In this document: piece by piece, positions 12,614-24,900 of the stretch
Numbering within the stretch: the stretch's first letter is position 1
Layout: each line of letters opens with the position of its first letter
Assembly: GCA_022605955.1 (NCBI GenBank)
Contig: JAKCOZ010000018.1
Span: 1,496,001-1,560,000 of the forward strand
DNA from: Rallus limicola
Taxonomy: Eukaryota; Chordata; Aves; Gruiformes; Rallidae
DNA: 64,000 bases
Direction of reading: 5' to 3'
The notes under the pieces: generated by a model
Database searches by the model: none
Told to the model about the DNA's origin: nothing
The model's input: only the letters and a program-made list of their open reading frames with translations
Position numbers and translations under genes: made by a program

Positions 12614-12640
12614 CAGTCTGCACTTTACTACCCTCAGAAG
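12452..12640 (+). CDS. FBXW11: FBXW11 last coding exon: blade 7, C-terminus, stop
   Basis: Coding bases 12452-12613 give [20 protein letters not shown] through ILIWD and the tail [11 protein letters not shown], followed by TAA at 12611-12613. After 27 nt of 3' UTR the exon ends in cagaag|gtaagt at 12640, so the transcript is spliced once more downstream of the stop. The distance from stop to junction is below the roughly 50-55 nt that triggers nonsense-mediated decay. Confidence 0.95.
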
Positions 12641-15600
12641 GTAAGTCTCCCTCTCTTATATCAGATGCATTATAAACATCTATAATCTCTGCCTGCACAT
12701 TGGCTTAGTCATAACAAGAAGCTGATGTTTTCCTTAAGAAAATCAAATGTATTTGTGCCCTTTTTCTCACTATCCAGTCTCAGTGCTGTCCTGCTTTGGC
12801 TTATAAAACTTACCATGTTACCTTTCCGCCTTCTGCAATCCTCATGGTTTGTAATTGAGTACTTCAGGTATTGTGTGGGAAGTCATTATGTATTCAACAG
12901 ACGTTGAGGAGACTTGGTTTCTGGCACAGCTACTCCAAATACCCTGTGAAATCAGACCCTTTTAGGGTTCTTGATGCATCCACTTTCTGCATGAAGCTCT
13001 GTAACGAGTGTGGTAACGCATCTCTGGTAAGCTGGACAGGTGTGTGCTCATTGGAGAAATGTGCATCAGAAATGAGATGTTCTGAGATACCCACAAATGG
13101 TAGGGAAAGCTTTCAGACCTAAAAGTGGTGTCATGTTGGGCAGCATGACAACATGGAGCTGTCAGAAACTCCGCCTGTGAACTTTGCCAGTTTGTTTCCA
13201 TTTTCCTGCAAGTCAGCTCCCTTTAGTTCTCAAGGCTCGGTGGGCAAAAGCTCCGCTGCAGATCTGTTTGTTACAACAGTGGATTCTTTTCCTTATGTCA
13301 TCTGTGTTGCTGCCAACAATTGCACTTCCAACTATAAATAGCTGTGAACTCTGGGGGTTGGGAGCACGGAGCTGCCGTACCAAAGCCAAGCAGTCACCCC
13401 TTTCTCCGGTGCTGAGGCTGGATGCTTCCAAGGAAGTGGAGACACCGCAGCCAGAAGAGTAGGGAGTAACATTGCCCTGACAGGAAGGATTTATTTTATT
13501 TGAAGTAGATAATGAGTAGTTTGCTTAAACACTGTGGGAAAAGCTTTGCCTGTCTTGGTGTAAGCACGGATTTTCATTATCTGTGGCAGTGAGTTCCTTG
13601 GGTTTTTCCACTCCTTCTGGCTAAGAAATACCTTCCCTTAAGAAGACACAATTTGCTGCTTTGAGATGCTGGCTCTTAAAAATGAGTTCCCTTTCACCTG
13701 CAAGCATTCATCAGGAAAAGCACTGGCTGCCTTCCCTACTAGCTGAACTCCTGCTCAGTCTGAAAAAAGCCACAGTAATGTTCTCTCTCGATCTGTTGGC
13801 TTGTTACGTTTACCAGAGGGACAAGGCAAGTTGTTGTCCATCGCTAGTCTGACCTGCCGGTCTTTCTGAGCCTGTAATTCCTTAATATGATCATGGCCGT
13901 GGGTAAGGGAGAGGTTTAATGCTCTGTTGGTGAACCAGTGTGAAGAACCAGCAGTCAATGGGACTGGCCCTCAAAGCCACCTCTTAAGAACACAGCTGCG
14001 AGGGCAGTTTGGGAAGAGCCAAGACTTGTCGCTTCCTCTGCAAAATGTTTTTGTTTGGTCTGGCCTGACATACTTGTGTCCTTGTGGAAGGCTTGGTGCC
14101 ATCACTGGTGGTGATATCCATAGGGACTGCAGCCTGCTCCTTTTCAGGTGGAGGTGCTGCCTTAGCTTCTGTGCCCTCTGGGTCCACACGTAGGTAAACT
14201 TCTGTGGTGGAAACCCCAGGGCTTGTTCAACTTGGTTCTCCCTTGCAAAACTTTTTTTCTCCTTTCTGAATAATTCTTTTTTTTCTTTCCCATGCTTTTC
14301 CAGGCATATAGAATAGGTTGTGTGAGAAGACAGTGATGGTTTTAGGAGCAATCTCCATCTGTCTTGCAGTTCCTACACCTGTACAGTCCTCTGTTAACTT
14401 ACCCGGTACTTTGAGATGGTCAGGGTATTTTTGTTGTTTCGATTTGAAAAAAAAAAAAAAGCAGAAGTCCCTTTGGCAAACTTCTCCTTCTTAGCTTGGC
14501 TCCTGGCAGAGCTATACATAGCATGTCTTCAGCAAGAAAGAAATCAAAAGTTGAATAAAACTGCCATCGACTCACTGGAGCAGCACTGTGCTGGTGTGTG
14601 GCCTTCCCCTCGCGGCCCCAGGACACCGCTGCTGTCACTGAGATTCCCTGTGAAATCAGAAATGCCTTTGGCAGTGTGTTCATCCATTCCAGTTCTGCAC
14701 AGCTCATGTCTGACTTGTCCCATGGCACAGAACCGAAACCCTGTGGGCCTCCCTATCCCAGGAGCTGCTGGTGCTGTCCTGATGGTCCCTTAGTGGCCGT
14801 TTCCTGTTTAGGGGAGATGCTGTGATGTTGCTTTATGACAGGTTTGTCTGAATTCAGAATCCAAACCCCACAAACCTCCATAAAGTTATGGCCAAACAGC
14901 TAATATTTCATTATGACATTTAATGAACCAGCTTGAGACGCTTTCAAACGCTGCAGTTTCCCGAGCTGCGAAGCGGCCCTGTGCACTTCAGCAGGCTTGC
15001 AGTGTTACGTCTCCTCAGAGCGGATCGGTTTTGACAGTCCTGGCAGTTGGCTGTGAGGCTTTTATTGCTTTCTGTTGAGTTTCTGTTGTTTATTGTAACA
15101 TGATAAAAATTGTTTCCATATGATAGTCTAATATTCATATATTAAGCCCCAAGCCTTGGGCTGGGGGAAGGGAAGCCAGGGGGAAGTGCTTTTAAAGATG
15201 TTTTAACATTTCATGGGAATTTCGTATCAAAGAGGGCGGTTCTCCATGGTCTGTACAACTGGTTTTGGGAAGTGACAGGTAAAATCAGAGTTCAGATTTA
15301 ATTACACAAAGAACTAGCACGGGCTCCAAGCTAAGAACGGACTTGTGTGGCTGGGAAGGGTAACTGAAATAGGAAACTCTTGAGTTCTTTGTGATACCTG
15401 TGTGTTAAAGAGCTGAACTTTGCATCCTGGGCAGAGCCCGCTCCTCTGCGGTGTTGAGGAGAAAGGAAACCATCATGCAGCTGTCTGCGAGTCCCTGTTT
15501 CGGTAAATGGCTCCGTAGGGAGCCAGCCTAGCTAGGGGTGCATCTCTTCATCCTCAAGAGGGGTTTGGATTCTTACTGCCCCTAAGAATCCCCCTGGTTA

Positions 15601-16305
15601 GGGATCTGGACAGCAGGTCTGGTGAGGAGAGGCTGGAGAAGCTGGGGCTGCTCAGCATGGAGAAGAGGAGGCTGAGGGGAGACTGTACCGCTCTCTACAG
15701 CTACCTGGAAGGAGGGTGTAGCGAGGCAGGGGCTGGCCTCTTCTCCCTGTAACTAGGGACAGGAGGGGACCGGTTCAAGTTGCGCCAGGGGAGGGTCAGA
15801 TCTGAGATCAAGAAAAATTTCTCCACCAAAAGAGTGATGAAGCATTGGGATGGGCTGCCCAGGGAGGTGGTGGAGCCACTGTCCCTGAGTGGGTTCAAAA
15901 AATGTGCAGATGTAGCACTTTGGGAGATGGTTTAGAGGCTGCGGTGGTGTAGGGCTGATGGTTGGACTTGATGGTCTTGAAGATCTTTTCCAATTCTGAT
16001 GATTCTGCAATCCTAAGGCAAGAGCCAGCCTGAAGGTGACCCCCATGTGCTGGTGCCACTGGGAATCTCGTCTTGCTTCAGCTGACTTCAGAGCACAGCC
16101 TACAGTGAAGGCAGCGGCCTGCGGTGGTGCATCCTTCCTCGAAGGAAGGACTTCTAGCATGGAGGGGATTATTTAATGGCAGGTGTTTCGTCCTTTTAGT
16201 TCCAGCCTGGAGTGGGACAGGTGGTGTGGGCTTGACCACCTCCTCCAGCAGCTGCTTTTTGATTTGTATCTCCTGTCTGCTCAGCTTGTCTTTTCTCTTT
16301 TTCAG
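12641..16305 (+). other. FBXW11: FBXW11 intron within the 3' UTR
   Basis: This 3,665-nt intron runs from gtaagtct to ttttctctttttcag. The donor lies 27 nt after the stop codon. The downstream exon text (ggtttcacagtcttgaacta) matches what I recall of the FBXW11 3' UTR in other vertebrates. It contains the CR1 fragment at 15598-16014 and a poly(A) run near 14447-14460. I see no other gene. Confidence 0.85.
15598..16014 (+). mobile_element. CR1 LINE 3' fragment, sense orientation
   Basis: The text follows the 3' portion of avian CR1: aggctggagaagctggggct, then gctctctacagctacctgga, aattgcgccagggg-like text, gggctgcccagggaggtggt, and the end gacttgatggtcttgaagat. It is 5'-truncated, as is usual for CR1. 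It lies in the 3'-UTR intron of FBXW11, in sense orientation. Confidence 0.93.
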
Positions 16306-17054
16306 GGTTTCACAGTCTTGAACTACTGGATTTTTGGCTACTACATGCCTGAAGATGTCGATTGACAGCTAAAGTCAGAATTGGTTCTAGATGCTGTGTA
16401 GATGCAAAGCAGCACAATTCTATTATCTAAATTTCTTAATCTTTCCTGCTCTTGGTGGTCGTCTTTGAATTTACTACAAATTCACTGACTTGGAGTAGAT
16501 GAATTTCCGAAGCCTCTCCTTCCCTGCAATGAGAAATCCAAAGCTTCACATGTAAATTGTCCGTAGAAACTGAACTCTGATGGCTTGTTTTTCAGAAATA
16601 AATCGGAAGTCAAGAAAGGACTTGGCCTAATTTATATTGCTTTGCACTTTTGTCTGACTTTAAAGAAAAAGAAAAACCCATTCTCCAATGAAATTTGGGT
16701 GCCAAACACATACCCAGAATGTACAGAGCTTTGCTTTCAAAGTCACCGTTGTCCTTTAGACTTTCCTGCCAGATTCAGAGCCTGTTTTGTTCGATAGGAG
16801 TGTACGTTGGACTCTTAGAAATATTTCTGAATTGCTCAGTAATATTTTTGGATTACAGTTTACTTGTTCCCGCACCAAGTTCTTTTAAATTAAAGATTAC
16901 CTGTAATTCAGGCTAGGTTATTGCAACTAGTTGTATAGCACTGTCTTTTCCTTTTACCTGTGCTCTGTACTACAGCCGTCCTGCGCTTCCCTAACGTTTG
17001 GTATAGTAAAACCTTTCCATGTGTGCTTGCCTCATTTCAAACCCTGTATGAGCA

Positions 17055-17073
17055 TGTAGATACAATGTACATA
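17055..17073 (+). promoter_or_regulatory. Two adjacent Pumilio response elements
   Basis: TGTAGATA at 17055-17062 and TGTACATA at 17066-17073 both fit UGUANAUA exactly, the consensus bound by PUM1/PUM2. They start 11 nt apart in the sense strand of the FBXW11 3' UTR. Binding itself is inference. Confidence 0.55.
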
Positions 17074-17237
17074 ACAGCGTAACCTCCGGGTGCTGGCGTC
17101 GGGCTTTCCTGGCACTACACACTAACACGAAGCGTGGTAGCACTTGGCAGCAGGATGTTGGAGCTCCTGGTGTTGGAGGGGCTGCCCTGTGTTCCCATGG
17201 CATCTGCTCTGCGCAGGGAGGTTCTCAGTATTCCTTA

Positions 17238-17379
17238 GGGGGTTTTGGTTTGGTTTTTTTTTGGTTTTCTTTTGTTTTTTGGTTTTGTTTGTTTTTTTTT
17301 TTTTTAATGGGAACTACATATTTTAAAATGTAATTTCTGAACTTTTTAAAAATTAAAAGAAAAAAACAACAAAAAAAAT
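17238..17379 (+). repeat. U-rich tract followed by A-rich tract in 3' UTR
   Basis: A T/G run (17238-17306, mostly T with short GG interruptions) is followed after about 40 nt by an A-rich run (17347-17379). In RNA the two could pair. The A-rich run can also prime oligo(dT) falsely, so apparent cDNA ends here should be distrusted. Confidence 0.8.
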
Positions 17380-18899
17380 GTTTAATTTATGTTCTGTATC
17401 TTATATTTTTGTGCTGCAGTATTTACAGATGTCTTTCTTTTGGCACCGGTAGGTTCTCACAGACACCTACCGCTGTCCTCCTTTAGCATTAGTGTGGCTG
17501 CTCGATGGAGAAGACGCCATGGGCCAAAAGTTAAACTTATTTATGTTTGGTTTTTAACCCTTCCTTACAGTGGAGTTGGAGGTTCCTTCACGCCAACGCT
17601 CTGGTTACTGTGCTGATTTCTTCCTGTGCTTGGTTTCCTCTCCGTAGCTGTTGGCTGTGACCACGCTGCCACGTCCCGGTCGCAGCCCCGCTCTGTTAGC
17701 ATCCTTTTGTTAGGGAGTCTCAGCAGTTCCTTTTTATGTTGTCACTGTCTCCCCTCTTCATTTCTGTGGTCACAAACTCCACTGCATTTGTCTCCTGTCA
17801 GATACGGCAGGGATAAATGCAGAGGTGAATGTTTTATCCGCTTTAAGGGGTGACTGCACCTCTTGGTGGCTTTTCTTTCATGCTTCAGTCCAGCCCAGCG
17901 TGATGTCTGCCTGCTTGCCCAGGAAGGTGTGTGCTGGCACAGAAAGGTACTGTCCTTCCCCCAGCCTCTCTACGCCACGTACCTTTCTGTCCCCTGGCAG
18001 CGCCTTGTTGGGTTTGCTGTGTTTGTCCCTTTTACAATCAGAAAGGTCAGGTGATGTCCGATCACCGCCGCGGTGCCGGCGGGACACGTGTGGTTAGACA
18101 CACTGTGTGTCAGGTGAATTCGGAGCAAACAGACGTCAAGGCGACACCGAACGGTTACAGGAGTGCGGCTTCAGGTCCTCTCCTCTCAGTGCTGAGAGGG
18201 AGGGAGGGAGAGAGGGAGGTGTTGGGATCCGTGTGTTGGTTCAACGCCCGTTGATGTGTTACAACAGCAATACCTAGTTCCTTGAGAGGACCCAACGGGA
18301 CAAAGTGCAGAGGATCCAAACCGCGCTCCTCACCTCCGTACGATCACTTTTTGGTAAGCTTGACAGTAGTTTGTGAAAGCGTCTTACTTTACCCTTCTCA
18401 TCTAATAGCTTTAATATTAAACTGTTTAAACAGACAAGGATCTCTCAGAGCCTGAAGAAAAAGCTATTTGTTGCCCAAGAACGGAGTCCTTTTCCTTTTT
18501 TGTTTTCTTTTTCCTTTTTTAAAAAAAATGCATGTGTAAGATTTAAATTCCTGTTTTTCCTTGGGAGATAATGGTATTTGAACATGCAGTCTGAACTTCA
18601 TTGTGCTTTGTGTAACATAGCAGTGGACTTTCGTGATTGGCACCCGAGGAACTTGACTCCTGGGATTAATGGTAGTGATCCTGGCTGCACTCTGGACTTT
18701 GTTTTGCTAACCATAACTGAGCAACTTGTACATTACTGCTATATTAATGTTTCAAAGCACTGGGATAGTCTAATTCTAACTTGTAATTATGTTTGCCAAT
18801 TATCTGTTTGGAAAGTTGGTGTATGAACAGCTTCTTGAAAACTGTTAAATTGTACAGATATCGTTCCTGACCTAAAGCTTTGTACTGTGGAATGTGCTT

Positions 18900-18905
18900 A
18901 ATAAA
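18900..18905 (+). terminator. FBXW11: FBXW11 poly(A) signal AATAAA
   Basis: A canonical AATAAA in gtgcttaataaaaaaaacca is followed by a strongly GT-rich region from about 18966 to 19016 (gtcagtgtgtcagtggtagg and onward), as expected of a downstream element. Cleavage is expected at about 18915-18935. Confidence 0.85.
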
Positions 18906-18935
18906 AAAAACCAACTTTGAACTTAACTTGTCCAA

Positions 18936-21900
18936 GAAGTGGCTAAGTACTGTCACCCAGCCCGGTGTCAGTGTGTCAGTGGTAGGTGGTTGCGTGAGGT
19001 CAGTGTGTGGTTGCGCTGCCTGTTGGTAAGTGTTCCCCTTGGGGCCGGGCTGGGGGCTGTCGCAGCTGCTGAAATGGCATGAAGAGAAACCTGGTTTTTT
19101 CACATTATCAGGAATGCAGGTGGAGCTATTAGAGTGTCCCTGTTCCCTGGGCTGCCAGAGCAACCTGTGTCCATGCAGATACCGGGGCTCCCAGTGCTTG
19201 CTCCGGCTCGCTTGGGTGTTACTCTGCTAATGTGCAGCTACCAGCGAGAGGAAGTGATTATCCATTCTTGTCTCTGCCCTTTCTGCCCTGGCCTTCTGAC
19301 CGTAGTTTAATTTGGGAGTGAAGCTCCCTTTAACACAACCTGGGAAGCTGCTGCACAGTTGGTGAGTTGTTCCGGATCATTCCTGAAGGACTGGACCAGA
19401 AGTGATGGATGGTGCAGATCCCCTGCTGCTCCCTCTTGCCGTCAGCACAGGGCCGGGCCGGGATCTCGCTGGCTTGCCAAGGTCCAGGTACAAGGGCAGC
19501 AGTGGCAGTGTGACAGTGTTGTCTGAAACCATCGTTCATCGGCCTCTGCAGTGCCTTGTGCACTGACCTTGGGGCTCACCCTCCTCTACAAGGTATAAGG
19601 TGGGTGCTGGAAGCACCAACTGACACATTTTAAAGGCGCCACAAGTGCTGTGCTGAGAACAGGAGCGTGGTTCTGGCAACGTTTCGGTAAGTTCAGTCTC
19701 GAAACGCCCCTCCAACAGAGATCACTTGATTCTCCTTGGCCAACTCGGGCACTGGGTGATGATGTTCAAAGCAGTGCTGCTGCTGCTCAGACTGTGTTGC
19801 ACTTCGGTGAGAGGTGAAACAAAATCTCCTGTATTCCCTCCTAGAGGCATGCTGTAAAAAGCAAAGCCTGGCTGAGCTGTTCAAATGTCCTGCTGGATAT
19901 CATTCCCCAGACGAGCTCCATAAGGCTCTCTGACCAATCTCCCGACACCCGGAGTATAAACTTTGAGGTCAAACTCACGTTCCATCTCACCTGGGTGGCC
20001 TTTGGTGGTTTTATCAGGTCTTTCCCTTGCAGTTGTGGGCTCTTAGTGGCTGCTCATTAAATCCCACCAGAGAACCACACAGTAATGCTGTGGGTGCACC
20101 CCCCCCAATCCAGGCGCGGTCCAGGGAATGCCTGGCCCTGGTTTGGGAGAGGCCATGGGCCATTCTTGGGCTGTGCAGTACCCAGTAGCCCTCTCCATGC
20201 ACACTGGGTCAGGGTTCACCCCCCCTTGTTGCCTTGCGGGGGTCCAGCAGCATGCAGGTTTCCTCTGCAGCGGTAACTGGTGCTCTCGGGGGCTGGGGTC
20301 CCCAGGCTGCTCTTGGTGCCCACTGCTATGGGCAACCAGGAAGGGGGTTGTGCTTAGAAATGGGGTGGTGGGGGTGTGCGAGGTCGCCCAGTGCCCCGTG
20401 CTGGGGGGAGCGATGTATCAGCAGCCGCGTCGCTGCCCTGATCTGTGCTGTCTGTTATCTTCTGGGCTTGCTTCCTTGGCACTGCTGTTGGGATCCTGGC
20501 AGGAGGATCAGAGGGAACAAGTGCTCAGTGGAGAGCCACAAACCATTCCAATGGGATTCATTTCCTGACCCACGGCAATGGGCTGGGCTGGGCGGTCGGG
20601 CTTGAGCTGTGGCTGGCAAGAAGGGTCAGTGTTGGAGCTCCCGCCGCTCCGTCTGCCCAGCTGAGTGCAGCTCTCCTCCTGTCACTGCTGGGACCAGTCA
20701 CTGTGGTGTGCCGGTGCCCATGGGGAAATCCCACTTGGCTTTTCCAGTGAGGTAAGAGCCTGCCAGGACTGCTGCCTGCAGAAGGGCTGCTCTTACTCCC
20801 ACTCAGCTCAGGGGTTTGGCAGCGCTGGAACCATGGTGATGAGCCTGATGTGGGGACAAATGCACATTTGCACAAGGGATCGATGGGAAGTGTGCCCAAA
20901 GGAGGCAGTGGGTGGGAGGGAGAGGGCTGGGATGGGCGTTTGGGGGTAAGCAGGAGCTCTTTGGGCCTGATCTTACAAACTGCCTGCCCAGAGCTCTCTT
21001 CTCAGTGCAGTCACAGCACTCGGAATGAGTTTTCCTTTGGCTCTGCTGAGCTGCAGGTGAGTTTCCTTCCCAGATGCCCACTCTCCATTTTCTGCTGTTC
21101 ACCATTTCCAGAGGCTTTGGGTGTTTGAGCAGCTGTGACAGAGAGAAGACACGAGCAGGTCACGAGAGCAGCACTGCCGGAGCTGTGGGAGGATGGTGGT
21201 GGTGCCCAATGGGAAGCCTCACAAAGACAGTGTATGGCTGCCCAGCACAGTCCTGCTGCTCACGCTGGGCAGACACCAAACCCCTTTGCTCAGCTGGAAC
21301 CAGCAGCTTTTAATCCTGTATGAAGATAACAGGCCTGTTCCCATGCCTTTCTGCTTCCTCCTGGAAGCTGGAGGGTAAATAATGTGTTTCTGAAGCGTAT
21401 CTTCCTGGCTACACACGTACGGACCACCAGCTCCTCACGCTGCCCACTCACAGCAGGTAAGGTGTGAGGTACAACCCTGTTCTGGGTACTGTGACAGTCA
21501 CAGGCCATAACACAGTTTTGATACCTTCTTAATGATCCAGTTACAGCTCTGGCTTTGCCCCAAGGGGCTTTGCCAACCTCAGCACCGCCTGTCCCCTCAG
21601 GGCTGGGCCTTCTGGTGCCCACTGATGCTGAGCAAGGGCTGAACTGGCTCTGGCTGGGGCTGCGAGCTCAGCCCGGCACCCAGCTCCCCCCACAAGATGT
21701 TTTGCTCCACGCTGGCATGGTGCTTCGTGCTGCAGCAGGCGACAGCTGTACGAGTGCCACTTCTGGCAGAGCAGGAATTGATTTGGTGGCCGTTCCCTCT
21801 CTTGCTGCTGTTTCTGAGGTCGTGTGTCGATGGTTTTGCTGGTTTAACTCCTCTCAGTGGGTTGAGGGGCTGCAACTTTCAGAGCCCAGGGGTCAGTGTG

Positions 21901-24900
21901 GGACAAGGCAGCCACTCACACAGAGCTCAGGGGGATGTGGATGGCTCCCCAGACTGCCCAACCTGGCTACCCAGGCAGGGTTTGAGCCCAGGGACGACAT
22001 GCTCCTTATGCCCCCACTGCTGGGCTGAGCCAGGTGGCTTCTGAGCTTCAGGCCAGGCTGAGGGATTTTCGGGTTTCATCGTGCTGTTCGTGGCAATGGA
22101 GGCACAGTGCTGTGAGCCAGATGCATGCTGCAGCCAGGGGTCTCGTGGTGTGGGGTGAGATGGAAGTGGTCATGGAGGTGCTCAGAGCAAGGCTAGCACA
22201 GGGCCAGCAGCATGCTGCTGAAGGGGATGGAGGGGGCAGTGTGTGTCCCTTCCTATCCAAACCACAGCTGCTGGGGACAAACCACTATTTCACCCTCAGC
22301 CCTCGAGTGCTGTGGCAGTGCAGGGCTCTTGGCAGCTGCTGAGGACCAAAATAGGTCAGGGCTGCCGACAGAAAGGCTGTTGCTGAGTGCTGGCACATTC
22401 ATGACATGCTTGGGGGGCTGCAGGGGACAGGGACCCATGACCAGCTGGTTTGCAGTGCTCATCTCCACTGAAGGCTTTGGAGTCCCTGTGCTCTGGGCCA
22501 GTCTCCAAGTGTGGGGCTTCCCACCGGTTGCCTCGGTGATCGTGTTGGATATGTTCTTGTCCTGGTGCCTTTCCCCATCTGCCTGGCAGGAGCTTTCCTG
22601 CCTCTTTCCCAAGGGATTGTCCCTTTTGTCCCAACGGATCAGGGTTTCCTTCTGTCTTTCTGAGCTGCTTCACCCCTGAAATCCACCCTCCTGTGCCTCT
22701 GCTGTGCCTTCGTCCCCAGCACAGATGGGGACCGTGTCTCTAGCAGCCACAGCCAGAGGTTGGGTGGTCCCACGCTTGGCACCCACCACCTCTCTTGAGC
22801 CCAGGGGTGGGTACCGCTGGCCCTGCCCATGTCTCTGCCCACAGAAGACAGCTGCTGCTCTGCCCTTCCATGAGCCGCTCGACTGCAGCGCAGAGCTGCT
22901 CTGGGAGGATTGGAAACAGCATCTTTCCCTTCTGGAGACGCTCGAGGGATGAATATTTCTGGAGGTTTATTCTCGAGACTTGCTGGAAAGGCTCTGTGAA
23001 GGGCTGAGTGTGCTGAGCAGAGGAGGAGGTGGATGGGGGCAAGCGCCTGCTCTGGAGGGATGCTTCCCCCATGCCTGGCCTATGTTTATGGATTGACTAC
23101 ATGGGATCCACCATGCAGCTGTTGCTCAGCTCCAGCATGCTCGTGCGAGATGTGTCAGTGCAGGGACAGCTTCCCTTGTGTCTGGCAGCATGGACGGGGC
23201 GGCTGGGCTGCCCTGGGACAGGAATACTCCCAGCCTCCACTCGCTGGCCTGGCAGCACTGGGTGGTCCCTTCTTTATCTGGAGGCAGGTCTGGGGCTGAA
23301 GCAGAAGCAGTTTTTCTTGTCTGAACCATTTAACTAATCGCAATTTCATCTTTTCCTTGGCACAGGCCAGTGCAAACAGTGGGATGCCTTTGTATCTCTT
23401 GACTTTTTTTTTCCACAGTCAGAAATGTTGTATTTTCTTTTCCTCCAGTTTCCCCTTTGCAGAAGCCCTCTGAGGGGTTTGTTTTGAATTCCCAAACCCA
23501 TCACGCTCAGGAGAAACGCTTGGGTTTTTTTCCCTTTATGTCTTCCCCTGGGGTAGGCTGGCACTTCCATGCTGGAGGAGCGGGTGAGCCAAGCACTTTA
23601 TCCCTTCCGAGGGGCAGGACTCTACACTTGCTGTTACCAACCCTCACTGGGTCCCTCACTGCCCGACTCTCCATCCTGCCCAGGTTCACTGGATGGCTGC
23701 ACAGCATTCCTGCAGGTTAGCCATGGACATGTGTCCTTGTTTCTTTTTCGAGTGGGAGAGCTGGTATCCATGAGCTGTGGGGCAGAAGCTGCTGGGAACA
23801 CGTAGGCCTTGGTTTCATTACGACAGAACAGCCTGTTGAAGAGGTCCTGGGTGGCTGTCAGTTTTTGTGACGTGACTCCTTCCAGGAGGGTTGCAGTGGG
23901 CAACTGTGAGGCTTGTTCTCTCTGGCTTCCAGCAGAGTGAATCCCTTCAGCATTACTCCCTGCTAGGGCTTGGACCAGGAGCTTTCAAGGGACAAACTTA
24001 CCCTGGGCCAATCGCTGCCTTCTGGGTGAGGGCTGACGCGTGCCCTGGCTTGCAGCTGGAGAAGCTGATCCACTGACCTGGGCCTCATCTCACCTACAGA
24101 ACAGGGAAGATGCTCCTGTGGTTGCTGCCCGACCCTTCCTGTGTTCCCACTTGTTTCCTGCAGGTGAACAGCAACAGGGGTGAACAGACACAGAAGGATG
24201 CAAAATTTGGTCTTCTGGGGTGTTTTTTTTTCCACTGTTTTTAATGACTTTGCTGGAACGAACCTGTGGCTAAGGCCTTTGACACGTGGGCAATCTGATG
24301 GAGTTCCTAGAGCTACTATGTATTTTGTAAAGAAAGAAACCCTCAAACCAACAAATCTGAACCAAACAAAAGCTGAATCTCTTTGCTGGAGGGAAATCCT
24401 GGGGTTGGTGGGGCCAGAGCCCCCCTGAGCTGCCCACTGGAGCCTGGTCCTGCAAGGACTGAGCATCCCATGCAGCCACCTGCTCAGCAGGGCTGAGTTC
24501 TCAGTGCTTTTCCAAGGCAGCAAGTCCAGATTCGTGCCCTCAGCATCCGTATTTTTACAGCACCGACCACAATATCCCGTTGGATCAAGATCAAGGCCTC
24601 AGTCCTTACTTTCAAGGTGTGTAGTGGTCTGGGCTCTGGGTTTCTGACAGCCAAAAGCTTGCAGCCTGGATTCCACAACAGGGCATCACCAGCAGCATGG
24701 ATGGGGCAGAGGATTTTGGTGTGGGGTGTGGACCTGCCTCTGCACTACACCAAGAGCCTGGGGTTGCCTGGGAGCCATGGAATGTCATAGACACTGGTCC
24801 ACCCTGCCCAAGTGCCAGGGAGCCTCAGGGCCAACTTCTCCTGATGGAAGAGCAGGTATAACATGGAAAATGAGTTCAGGGAAGATCCTCGTCTGCACCC

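Larger units (their letters stand above)
16306..18925 (+). other. FBXW11: FBXW11 terminal non-coding exon (3' UTR)
   Basis: This exon begins right after a strong polypyrimidine acceptor and contains no coding sequence of the family. It runs about 2.6 kb to the poly(A) signal at 18900. An ATTAAA at 16889 and another near 17351 are possible earlier sites giving short 3' UTRs. The paired Pumilio motifs and the U-rich tract listed separately suggest post-transcriptional control. The 3' boundary is inferred to within about 15 nt from the poly(A) signal. Confidence 0.88.

Noticed and set aside
20128..20568. 146-codon + strand frame and other long frames between 20 and 28 kb
   Set aside because: Several frames on both strands are open at once in GC-rich DNA, and their translations are dominated by Pro, Ser, Leu, Cys and Trp with no domain. 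This is the pattern of chance frames.
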